Positions 54,330 to 64,000 of a stretch of 64,000 nucleotides of DNA are shown here, in pieces. The number at the start of each line of letters is the position of its first letter. Positions within the stretch are counted from its first letter, which is position 1. This DNA comes from Microbacterium immunditiarum (GTDB lineage Bacteria > Actinomycetota > Actinomycetes > Actinomycetales > Microbacteriaceae): positions 2,604,001 through 2,668,000 of the forward strand of contig NZ_JACCBV010000001.1 in the NCBI RefSeq assembly GCF_013409785.1, written 5' to 3'. Both the position numbers and the translations under genes were made by a program. Under the pieces are notes generated by a model. It worked only from the letters and a program-made list of their open reading frames with translations, did not search any database and had not been told where the DNA came from.

Positions 54330-56291
54330 TCAGCGGCGGTCGTCGTCGGCGCGCGCGAACGCCCTGAGCGTCGGCAGCTCGCTCGTCGCCGCGCCGCGCG
54401 CCACGGGAACGCGCGTGCCGAGCACCTGGGCCACGACGTCGTGAGCGATCTTCGCCGGTGTCAGACCGGCGTCGGCGAGGATCTGCTCACGGCTCGCGTG
54501 ATCGATGAACTCGTCGGGGACGCCCAGCTCGTCGACGGCGGTGTCGATGCCCGCCTCGCGCAGCACCTGCCGAACGCGCGTGCCGATGCCGCCGACGCGG
54601 ATGCCGTCCTCGATCGTGATGACGAGGCGGTGCGCCGCCGCGAGCTCGAGGATCGAGGGCTGCACGGGGATGACCCACCGCGGATCGACGACGGTCGCTC
54701 CGATGCCCTGCGCGCGCAGGCGACCGGCGACGTCGACCGCGACGTGCGCCATCGGACCGATGCCGACGATGAGGACATCCTGCGCCTCGGAGCGCACGAG
54801 CACATCGACGCCGTCTGAGAGGCGCTCGATCGCGGGAAGCTCGGGTGCGGCCGTGCCCTTCGGGTAGCGGACGACGGTCGGGGCATCCGTCACGGCCACC
54901 GCCTCGCGCAGCTCTTCCCGCAGGCGTTCGCCGTCGCGGGGCACCGCGATGCGGATGTGCGGCACGAGCTGGAGCATCGCCAGGTCCCAGATGCCGTGGT
55001 GGCTCGGACCGTCGGGCCCGGTGACACCGGCGCGGTCGAGCACGAATGTCACCCCCGCGCGGTGCAGCGCGACGTCCATGAGCACCTGGTCGAACGCGCG
55101 GTTCATGAAGGTGGCGTAGATGGCGACGACCGGATGCAGCCCGCCGTACGCGAGCCCGGCCGCCGCGGCCACCGCGTGCTGCTCGGCGATGCCGACGTCG
55201 TACACGCGGTCGGGGAAGCGCTGCGCGAAGGGCAGGAGTCCTGTCGGCCTCAGCATCGCCGCCGTCATCGCGATGACGTCGTCGCGGGCCTCGCCGACAC
55301 GCACGAGCTCGTCGGCGAACACGTCAGTCCAGTCATCCGCGGCCGCCTTCACGCCGACCGTCCGGCCCGTGACGGGGTCGATCTTGCCGACCGCGTGGAA
55401 CTGGTCGGCCTCGTCGTCGAGCGCCGGCTGATAGCCGCGGCCCTTCTCTGTGATCGCGTGCACGATGACCGGCGCCCCGTACTGCTTCGCGAGCTCGAGC
55501 GTCTCGATGAGCGACGGGAGGTCGTGCCCGTCGACGGGTCCGAGGTACTTGATGTCGAGGTTCGAGTACAGCGCGGCGTTGTTCGTGAACCGCGACAGGA
55601 AGCCGTGCGTGCCGCCGCGCACGCCCCGATACACGGCGCGCGCAGCGGGGCCGAGCCTGCGGAAGAGGTTGTCTGAGTTGCGGTGCAGGTTGCGGTAGGC
55701 CTCGGCGGTGCGCACGCGGTTGAGGTAGCGCGCCATGCCGCCGATCGTCGGCGCGTACGAGCGGCCATTGTCGTTGACGACGATCACGAGGTTGCGGTCG
55801 TTGTCATCGGAGATGTTGTTGAGCGCCTCCCACGTCATGCCGCCCGTGAGCGCCCCGTCGCCGACGACGGCGACGACGTGGCGGTCGCGGCGGCCGGTGC
55901 GCGTGAGCGCGCGGGAGATGCCGTCGGCCCAGCTCAGGGAGCTCGACGCGTGCGACGACTCGACGACGTCGTGCGGGCTCTCCGATCGCTGGGGATAGCC
56001 GGCCAGGCCGCCGCGCGCGCGAAGCTGGGAGAAGTCCTGGCGGCCCGTGAGGAGCTTGTGGACGTAGGACTGATGGCCCGTGTCGAACACGATGGGATCG
56101 TCCGGCGAGTCGAAGACCCGATGGATCGCGATCGTGAGCTCGACGATGCCGAGGTTCGGGCCGAGGTGGCCGCCGGTGCGGGCGACGTTCTCGATGAGGA
56201 ACGCGCGGACCTCGGCGGCGAGCTGCTCGAGCTCGCGGACGCTCAGCGCATCGAGGTCGCGCGGACCCTTGATCGACGGAAGAAGCGGCAT
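54330..56291 (-). CDS. dxs: 1-deoxy-D-xylulose-5-phosphate synthase
   Basis: 653 residues from ATG 56291 (the frame stays open upstream, but family features start here). TPP motif GDGALTGGMTWEALNN near residue 155, the start region GGHLGPNLGIVELT, and DRAGVTGPDGPSHHG near residue 430. It makes DXP for isoprenoid precursors by the MEP route. It lies convergent to none and downstream of acnA on the same strand, separated by 236 bp. Confidence 0.97.
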   Translation of the reverse strand: MPLLPSIKGPRDLDALSVRELEQLAAEVRAFLIENVARTGGHLGPNLGIVELTIAIHRVFDSPDDPIVFDTGHQSYVHKLLTGRQDFSQLRARGGLAGYPQRSESPHDVVESSHASSSLSWADGISRALTRTGRRDRHVVAVVGDGALTGGMTWEALNNISDDNDRNLVIVVNDNGRSYAPTIGGMARYLNRVRTAEAYRNLHRNSDNLFRRLGPAARAVYRGVRGGTHGFLSRFTNNAALYSNLDIKYLGPVDGHDLPSLIETLELAKQYGAPVIVHAITEKGRGYQPALDDEADQFHAVGKIDPVTGRTVGVKAAADDWTDVFADELVRVGEARDDVIAMTAAMLRPTGLLPFAQRFPDRVYDVGIAEQHAVAAAAGLAYGGLHPVVAIYATFMNRAFDQVLMDVALHRAGVTFVLDRAGVTGPDGPSHHGIWDLAMLQLVPHIRIAVPRDGERLREELREAVAVTDAPTVVRYPKGTAAPELPAIERLSDGVDVLVRSEAQDVLIVGIGPMAHVAVDVAGRLRAQGIGATVVDPRWVIPVQPSILELAAAHRLVITIEDGIRVGGIGTRVRQVLREAGIDTAVDELGVPDEFIDHASREQILADAGLTPAKIAHDVVAQVLGTRVPVARGAATSELPTLRAFARADDDRR

Positions 56292-56476
56292 CCGTCTCCC
56301 TTCGCAGTCGGCCTCGTGGCGCACCCGACGATCGGATGACCCGACCCAGTTTAGTCCGCGGGTCCTGTGCGGCCGGTCTGAGAAGCCGTACGGAACGACG
56401 GATGCCGAGCTCGCCGAGTACGGCGGATACGGCCAGGAGCGCCTCACGATCCTGCTCGACCCGCTGGGCATGCGAG

Positions 56477-56506
56477 AGGCCCCGGAACCGCGGGGTTCCG
56501 GGGCCT
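56477..56506 (-). terminator. Hairpin terminator downstream of acnA
   Basis: AGGCCCCGGAACC and its complement form a 13-bp stem with a 4-base loop, 22 bases after the acnA stop. The remaining dxs-acnA gap (56292-56476) holds no clear gene. Confidence 0.65.
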
Positions 56507-56527
56507 GACGCGCGAGGCGTGCGATGC

Positions 56528-59362
<2,835 letters not shown>

Positions 59363-59469
59363 GTCAGTCTCCTCTGTCGGCGGGATGGGCGCGGGCGCCT
59401 CGCATTTCCATCTTCCCCCGCGCAAGAAGCGACGGCCAGTGAGGTCGTCCTAATTCCGCGAAGGGACAA

Positions 59470-59491
59470 TTTATCTTGATATCAAGATAAA
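59470..59491. promoter_or_regulatory. Perfect 22-bp palindrome in the acnA promoter region, probable operator
   Basis: TTTATCTTGATATCAAGATAAA (11-bp arms, no loop) about 108 bases before the acnA start and five bases after the DUF3159 stop. It is much richer in A/T than its surroundings. The TTGAT-ATCAA core is of the kind bound by MarR-family dimers. Confidence 0.65.
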
Positions 59492-59496
59492 TGTTA

Positions 59497-60297
59497 TCAC
59501 TCCCCCGACGCCGCCTCCGGCTCGCGCGGCGCCTTCGCGTACACCGCGCGCACCGCCAGCCACGTCACCGCGACGAGGGGCGCGAACAGCGGCAGGCCCA
59601 TGATGAGCTTCAGCGTGCCGAGCGCGGTCACGTCGCCCGCGAGGTACAGCGGGAACTGCACCGCGAGCCGCGCGTAGAACAGCGCCGCCCACGCGATCGC
59701 CAGCCAGAGGAAGACCCGCCGCTTGCGCTTGTCGCGTCGCCACGCGGTCCCTTCGCCCATGAGGAATCCGGATGCCAGGCCGATGAGCGACCAGCCGATG
59801 AGGGCCGACACGAGGAACGCCGTGCCGTACAGCGCGTTGGTGATGAAGCCGGGGATGAAGTTCGTCTCGGCTCTCCCCGTCAACAGCGCAAGAGCCGCCG
59901 CGGCAGCCACCGCGATGAGTCCGCCGAGCGCCGCCGACACCGGCGAGCGCTGTATGAGACGAACAATTGCGAAGGCTGCGGCGACGCCGACCGACAGTCC
60001 GAGCGACAGCCACAGATTGCCTTGCGGCGCCCTACCGTCGTCCGTCGCGGGTTCCATCGTGAGCGTGTAGACGACGATGAAGACGAGGCCCGGGAGCACC
60101 GACTCCAGCACGCCGCGCCAGCCGCCCATCGCAGCCCACACCACGTGGTGCGTCTGCGCCTCCTTCGACGGGTCGAGACCCGCCCGGCGGGCGGCAGCGC
60201 CCAGCGCCGCTCCCATCAGCTCCGACGCGGACTGCTCGCGCGGCGCGGGCTCCTGCGGATCGGGGGCGCCGGCAGGGGCATCCGTCGGGTCGCTCAC
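59497..60297 (-). CDS. DUF3159 membrane protein
   Basis: 266 residues from GTG 60297. An acidic N-terminus is followed by several membrane helices (GVLESVLPGLVFIVVYTL, LWLSLGLSVGVAAAFAIV and later ones). DUF3159 is confined to actinobacteria, and it lies as usual next to DUF3710, with a four-base overlap (GTGA). Confidence 0.9.
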   Translation of the reverse strand: MSDPTDAPAGAPDPQEPAPREQSASELMGAALGAAARRAGLDPSKEAQTHHVVWAAMGGWRGVLESVLPGLVFIVVYTLTMEPATDDGRAPQGNLWLSLGLSVGVAAAFAIVRLIQRSPVSAALGGLIAVAAAAALALLTGRAETNFIPGFITNALYGTAFLVSALIGWSLIGLASGFLMGEGTAWRRDKRKRRVFLWLAIAWAALFYARLAVQFPLYLAGDVTALGTLKLIMGLPLFAPLVAVTWLAVRAVYAKAPREPEAASGE

Positions 60298-60890
60298 GCC
60301 GATCCCGGGGTCGCGGGCATGCGCAGCGGAATGAGGTCCCGGGGAGGCATGGGCGAGCCGCCGCGGACGACGACGATCGAGCGGAAGAGGTCCTCGACCT
60401 TCGCGGCGGCTTCGACGTCGACCGCCGCCGCACCCCCGATCACGCCGCGCAGGAACCAGCGCGGGCCGTCCACGCCGACGAAGCGCGCGATGCGCTTGCC
60501 GGCCTGGCCGTCGGCGCCCGCCACGACGGGCACCTCGGCGAGCAGTTCGGCGCCGAGGGGACCCTCGCGCTCTTCGACCCGACCCCCCTGCTGGCGGATC
60601 TGGGTGCGGATCTGCTCGCGCGTCTCATCCCACAGGCCCGCGTTGCGCGGCGCGGCGAACGGCTGCACCTGGAGCGTCGAGTTCGCGTAGTCGAGGCCGA
60701 CCGCGACGATGCGCTTGGTCTGCTCCTCGACCTCGAGGCGCAGGTTCAGGCCCTCGCGCGGCAGGATCTTGACGCCGCCGAGGTCGATGTAGGGGCGGAC
60801 CGGGTTGGCCTCCGACTCGTCGAACGGACCGGACGTCGCCCGATCTGCGGGAGCGCTCTTCGGCGCGTCGGGGGGCGTTGCGTCGGTCAT
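60294..60890 (-). CDS. DUF3710 family protein
   Basis: 198 residues from ATG 60890. Recognisable regions are PYIDLGGVKILPREG, LRLEVEEQTKRIVAVGLD and WFLRGVIGGAAAVD near residue 145. No function is known; its place between dut and DUF3159 is conserved in actinobacteria. Confidence 0.9.
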   Translation of the reverse strand: MTDATPPDAPKSAPADRATSGPFDESEANPVRPYIDLGGVKILPREGLNLRLEVEEQTKRIVAVGLDYANSTLQVQPFAAPRNAGLWDETREQIRTQIRQQGGRVEEREGPLGAELLAEVPVVAGADGQAGKRIARFVGVDGPRWFLRGVIGGAAAVDVEAAAKVEDLFRSIVVVRGGSPMPPRDLIPLRMPATPGSA

Positions 60891-60962
60891 GCGGGGACTC
60901 CGTCTTCTTCTCGTGTGTCGCGGGGAGGTTTCCGCGTGGGCTCGCTGGGTGCGCCTCGGCGG

Positions 60963-61409
60963 CTAGGCCGCGCCCCCGCTGAATCCGGTCGAGCCGAAGC
61001 CGCCTTCGCCTCGCACGCTCTCGGGAAGCGCCTCGACCGGGATGAATCGCGCCCGCGGCACGGGCATGACGATGAGCTGGGCGATGCGGTCGCCGACGTT
61101 GACGTCGAACGCGTTCTCGGCGTCGGTGTTCAGCAGCGACACCTTGATCTCGCCGCGGTATCCGGCGTCGACTGTGCCGGGGGCGTTCACGATCGTGATC
61201 CCGTGCTTGGCTGCGAGCCCGCTCCGCGGGACGACGAAGCCCGCGTAACCCTCGGGGAGCGCGATGCGCACGCCCGTGCCGACCAGAGCGCGCTGACCGG
61301 GCTCCAGGCGCACCGACTCGGCGGCGAAGAGGTCGGCACCGGCGTCGCCGGGGTGCGCGTAGGCGGGAGCCTCGGGGGCGATAATGAGGACGTCCACCGT
61401 TTCAGTCAC
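60963..61409 (-). CDS. dut: dUTP diphosphatase
   Basis: 148 residues from GTG 61409; the frame continues upstream without family features. The five dUTPase motifs are all present: HPGDAGADL, PRSGLAAKHG, VNAPGTVDAGYRGEIKV, DRIAQLIVMP and GGFGSTG at the C-terminus. It removes dUTP and provides dUMP for thymidylate. Divergent from DUF3093. Confidence 0.97.
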   Translation of the reverse strand: MTETVDVLIIAPEAPAYAHPGDAGADLFAAESVRLEPGQRALVGTGVRIALPEGYAGFVVPRSGLAAKHGITIVNAPGTVDAGYRGEIKVSLLNTDAENAFDVNVGDRIAQLIVMPVPRARFIPVEALPESVRGEGGFGSTGFSGGAA

Positions 61410-61421
61410 GCATCGAGGGTA

Positions 61422-61922
61422 ATGCAGAAGCCAGAAGGTCACGTCGGCGGCGACTCGGCCGAGCCGACCTACCGCGAACGCCTGAGCCCTTCGCTGTGGG
61501 TGCTCGCCGCGGCGGCGGTGTGCGCGCCGATGGCCGCACTCGTGCTCGCACCCATCGACACGACGATCGCGCTCATCGCGGGGCTGGCCGTCGGCCTGCT
61601 CGCGGTCGTCGCGCTGATCTTCGCGTCGCCCGTCGTGGAGGTGCGCGGCGGCGAGCTGCTGGCGGGGCGCGCCCACATCCCCGTCTCACTGATCGAGAAT
61701 CCTCGCGCGCTCGCGGGCGAGGACGCGCGTATCGCGCGCGGGTCAGGACTGCATCCGCGGTCGTGGCATCTCATCCGCGGCGGCATCGACGGGATCGTGG
61801 TGGTGGATGTCGCCGATCCGGAGGACCCGACCCCGTCGTGGGTCATCTCCTCGCGGACGCCGGATCGGCTGGCTGCGGCAGTGCGCCGCGCTCAGGTCAG
61901 GCAGCGCACTCCACGCAGATAG
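61422..61922 (+). CDS. DUF3093 membrane protein
   Basis: 166 residues from ATG 61422 with GAGGGT upstream. Two adjacent helices (LWVLAAAAVCAPMAALVLAP and TIALIAGLAVGLLAVVALIF) precede a soluble domain ending in DVADPEDPTPSWVISSRTP. DUF3093 is a conserved neighbour of dut. Its 3' end overlaps the convergent DUF4193 gene by 26 bases. Confidence 0.88.
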   Translation: MQKPEGHVGGDSAEPTYRERLSPSLWVLAAAAVCAPMAALVLAPIDTTIALIAGLAVGLLAVVALIFASPVVEVRGGELLAGRAHIPVSLIENPRALAGEDARIARGSGLHPRSWHLIRGGIDGIVVVDVADPEDPTPSWVISSRTPDRLAAAVRRAQVRQRTPRR

Positions 61923-62190
61923 GACCGCTCGACTCCTCGTGGTCGAGCTGCGAGCGGTGCTTCACGAGGAAGCAGTTCGAGCACGTGAACTCGTCCTCCT
62001 GCGGAGGCAGGACGACCACATCGAGCTCGATGTCGGAAAGGTCGGCGCCCGGGAGCTCGAAGCCCGAAGGGTTGTCGGCATCCTCGACGTCGACCGAACC
62101 CGAGAGCTTGTCGGGCACGCGCTCCTTGAGAGCTTCGATCGACTCGCTGTCGTCCTCGGTCTTGCGGGGGGCGTCGTAGTCGGTTGCCAT
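61897..62190 (-). CDS. DUF4193 family zinc-ribbon protein
   Basis: 97 residues from ATG 62190 (MATDYDAPRK, the family start). Acidic middle part, then a C-terminal zinc ribbon with CSNC and CVEC. Widespread in actinobacteria beside dut; function unknown, perhaps binding RNA polymerase or another large complex. Confidence 0.92.
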   Translation of the reverse strand: MATDYDAPRKTEDDSESIEALKERVPDKLSGSVDVEDADNPSGFELPGADLSDIELDVVVLPPQEDEFTCSNCFLVKHRSQLDHEESSGPICVECAA

Positions 62191-62391
62191 GCGTGAACGT
62201 CTCAACTTCCGGTTGTGCAGCGTGCCTATGCCCGTCGGGCGGCCCATAGTTTGCACGACTGCCGTGCTTTTCGCAAATGCTGATCGCGATTCGCTCCGCG
62301 GTTAAACTCGCGGCACGCGCCGGATATTCCCCCCGCCCGGGATGCCCTATGCCAGCATGGTCACCACCGCCGGATCGGAGAGGCGTCCCCC

Positions 62392-63456
62392 ATGGAACAG
62401 CTCAGAGTCATCGGAACCGAAGACGACGTGCTCGTCCTGGCCACCGAGTCGGGCGAGCGCTTCGCACTTCCCGTCGACGATTCCCTGCACATGGAGCTGC
62501 GGCGCGCGCGCCGCGACCGCACGGCCGAGGCGTCCGCACCCAAGGCGAGCCCGCGCGAGATCCAGGCCCACGTCCGGGCGGGGCTCTCGGCCGAGGAGGT
62601 CGCGAGTCTGCTCGGCATCCGCGTCGAGGACGTCGCCCGCTACGAGGGCCCGGTCCTCGCCGAGCGCGAGCACATCGTCGGGCAGGCGCTCGCCGTGCCG
62701 GTGCTGCTCGGCGGCGAGCTCGAGCACGACGCGCTTCCGACGTTCGGCGCCGCCGTGCGGGCGAAGCTCAGCGAGGCCGGTGCAGCGGGCGAGCGGTGGA
62801 CGAGCTGGAAGGAGCTCTCGGGCTGGATCGTCAAGCTCGAGTTCACCGCGAACGACGTCGACCACGACGCGCGGTGGGGCTTCGATCCCCGGCGGACGAC
62901 GCTGTCGCCGCTCAACTCCGACGCCATCCAGCTCTCGCGCCAGGGGTCGCTCCCCGAAGGGCTCATCCCCCGCCTGCGCGCGCTCGACACGCCTCCGCCT
63001 AAGGACGACTCGCGCTTCGACAGCGGCGCGTTCGGTCCGCGGCGTCCGCCCGGGGCCGACCTCGAGTCGCCCGAGCTGCCCGCTCCGGTCGCGCCCGCCG
63101 TGCAGAAGGCCGCGATCAAGCGCGCCGAGGAGCCGGTCGTGACCTCCGCCGAGACGGCCGACCTGCTCGAAGCGCTTCGCCGACGCCGCGGTCAGCGCGA
63201 GCCGGCGCCCGTCGCCGAAGAGGCCGCGCCCGCCCGCACGCACGCCCCCGTCGCGCTGTTCGACGCGCTCGAGCCGGGTTACGACGAGACGCCGACGGAC
63301 GAAGAGCCGGATGCCGCTCCCCCGCAACGGCACGAGCCGGCGCCGCTGTCCCTCCCCACGCAGTCCGCTGTGGGTGAGTCGTCGGGTCGCCGCAAGGGCC
63401 GTGCCGCGATGCCGTCGTGGGACGAGATCGTCTTCGGCGCGCGCACCGAGGATTGA
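62392..63456 (+). CDS. sepH: Septation protein SepH
   Basis: 354 residues. The N-terminal DUF3071 domain (to about residue 170) includes VRAGLSAEEVASLLGI and ARYEGPVLAEREHIVGQALAVPV with the helix-turn-helix-like region. A Pro-rich, charged C-terminal part follows. SepH promotes FtsZ assembly at the division site in Streptomyces. A 200-bp gap separates it from divergent DUF4193. Confidence 0.93.
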   Translation: MEQLRVIGTEDDVLVLATESGERFALPVDDSLHMELRRARRDRTAEASAPKASPREIQAHVRAGLSAEEVASLLGIRVEDVARYEGPVLAEREHIVGQALAVPVLLGGELEHDALPTFGAAVRAKLSEAGAAGERWTSWKELSGWIVKLEFTANDVDHDARWGFDPRRTTLSPLNSDAIQLSRQGSLPEGLIPRLRALDTPPPKDDSRFDSGAFGPRRPPGADLESPELPAPVAPAVQKAAIKRAEEPVVTSAETADLLEALRRRRGQREPAPVAEEAAPARTHAPVALFDALEPGYDETPTDEEPDAAPPQRHEPAPLSLPTQSAVGESSGRRKGRAAMPSWDEIVFGARTED

Positions 63457-63458
63457 CG

Positions 63459-63499
63459 CGAGCCGGGTCAATGCGCCGCAGGCGCGTTGAGGCGGCTCG
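63459..63499. terminator. Hairpin between convergent sepH and the phosphodiesterase gene
   Basis: CAATGCGCC/GGCGCGTTG inner stem with an outer CGAGCC/GGCTCG arm and small bulges, directly after the sepH stop. Confidence 0.5.
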
Positions 63500-63505
63500 G
63501 GTCAC

Positions 63506-64000
63506 CTACTGACGCGCGAACGCGCCGAGGCGGATGAGCGGCACGATCCGCTCCTCGTCGGTGAGCGATCCGTGCTGCCCGACCATCCGCTGCGGCGCCT
63601 TGTCGGCGAGGCGGTCGTCGTAGTACGCGATCCCGGCGCGCGCCGCGACCAGCACGTCGCCGATGCGCGCCCGCACGGCGTCATCGACCGCGCCGAACAG
63701 TCCCGTCGCGATCGCCTCGTCACGGGAGACGATCCACGACCGAGAGGCCTCGGCATCGCGCCACGCGGTCAGCACGTGGCCGGCCGCTCCGGGCTCGGCG
63801 TAGAGGTGGAGCATCCGCGGCTCCCCGCCGATGTGGCGGACGCCCTCGACCAGCGGACTGCCCTCTTCGAGCAGCACGTGACGATGGCGCGGAACGTCGA
63901 TCATGCCGTGGTCGGCAGTCACGACGAGCCCGACGCCCGGCACCAGCGACTCGGAGAGGCGCCGCGCGGCGGCGTCGACGCGCTCGAGCGCCGCACCCCA
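63506..64000 (-). CDS. Alkaline phosphatase-family phosphodiesterase, C-terminal part only (runs off the right edge)
   Basis: The frame is open from the right window edge to the stop at 63506, 164 codons visible. The metal-binding segment VVTADHGMIDVP lies near the visible N-terminus, followed by the family tail with LLEEGSPLVEG, HLYAEPGAA and the ending IVPLIRLGAF. The family hydrolyses nucleotide or phosphonate esters with two metal ions. The start and first metal ligands lie outside the window. Confidence 0.8.
   Translation of the reverse strand, partial: WGAALERVDAAARRLSESLVPGVGLVVTADHGMIDVPRHRHVLLEEGSPLVEGVRHIGGEPRMLHLYAEPGAAGHVLTAWRDAEASRSWIVSRDEAIATGLFGAVDDAVRARIGDVLVAARAGIAYYDDRLADKAPQRMVGQHGSLTDEERIVPLIRLGAFARQ

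Overview
This window is chromosomal DNA from a high-GC actinobacterium, most likely a Microbacteriaceae member close to Microbacterium. The evidence is the strong G/C third-position bias, frequent GTG/TTG starts with GAGG-type ribosome sites, families confined to actinobacteria (SepH, DUF3000, DUF3093, DUF3159, DUF3710, DUF4193), GlnR-type boxes before amtB, and familiar actinobacterial gene orders (yebC-ruvC-ruvA-ruvB-yajC-secD-secF-rel; rpsD-alaS-ruvX-mltG; dxs beside acnA; DUF3159-DUF3710-dut-DUF3093-DUF4193-sepH). No transposase, integrase, phage gene or CRISPR array was seen.

Layout. 1-4.9 kb: minus-strand rpsD, a small membrane protein, alaS, ruvX and the start of mltG. 5-10.8 kb: a lipoprotein, two small membrane proteins, rarA, a DUF349 protein and an AbiEi-like protein. 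10.8-19.5 kb: the minus-strand block yebC, ruvCAB, yajC, secD, secF, rel. 19.6-25.5 kb: DUF1697, a 77-residue protein, pdxS/pdxT, divergent pdxY, a HIT protein and thrS. 25.6-36.3 kb: an accessory lipid-oxidation-like cluster (below). 36.3-38.5 kb: an AlkD-like repair protein, a KTSC protein and a Fic protein with an inverted repeat upstream. 38.6-39.2 kb: four tRNA genes (Val-GAC, Cys-GCA and Gly-GCC on minus, Val-CAC on plus). 39.2-48.2 kb: a membrane protein, a PemK-like protein, amtB with GlnR-like boxes, zapE, a rhodanese, SufE, a RibD-C reductase, an alpha/beta hydrolase, DUF3000 and RNase D. 48.3-51.7 kb: fadA-fadB beta-oxidation pair. 51.7-59.4 kb: pepN, dxs, acnA. 59.5-64 kb: DUF3159, DUF3710, dut, DUF3093, DUF4193, sepH and the end of a phosphodiesterase.

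The most interesting part is 25.7-36.3 kb. A minus-strand operon encodes an alpha-dioxygenase/cyclooxygenase-type haem fatty-acid oxygenase that keeps both the catalytic Tyr and the proximal His, then a cytochrome P450 whose I-helix has lost the acid/alcohol pair (SQGG in place of GHET), then a serine hydrolase. Back to back with it, from a shared 335-bp promoter region, are a cholesterol-oxidase-like GMC flavoprotein and an alpha/beta hydrolase with a Cys nucleophile. Facing the operon from the other side are a second Cys-nucleophile hydrolase and an unrecognised protein with nitroreductase-like features. An oxygenase that can make fatty-acid hydroperoxides next to a P450 that looks built to rearrange hydroperoxides, with no redox partner gene nearby, suggests a bacterial oxylipin-type pathway. 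That reading is inference from sequence; no product is known from this window.

Regulatory signals read directly include a perfect 22-bp palindrome before acnA, GlnR-like boxes before amtB, an 11-bp-arm inverted repeat before fic, and several strong terminator hairpins. The octamer CGGATGCC (or its complement) recurs across the window in both orientations.
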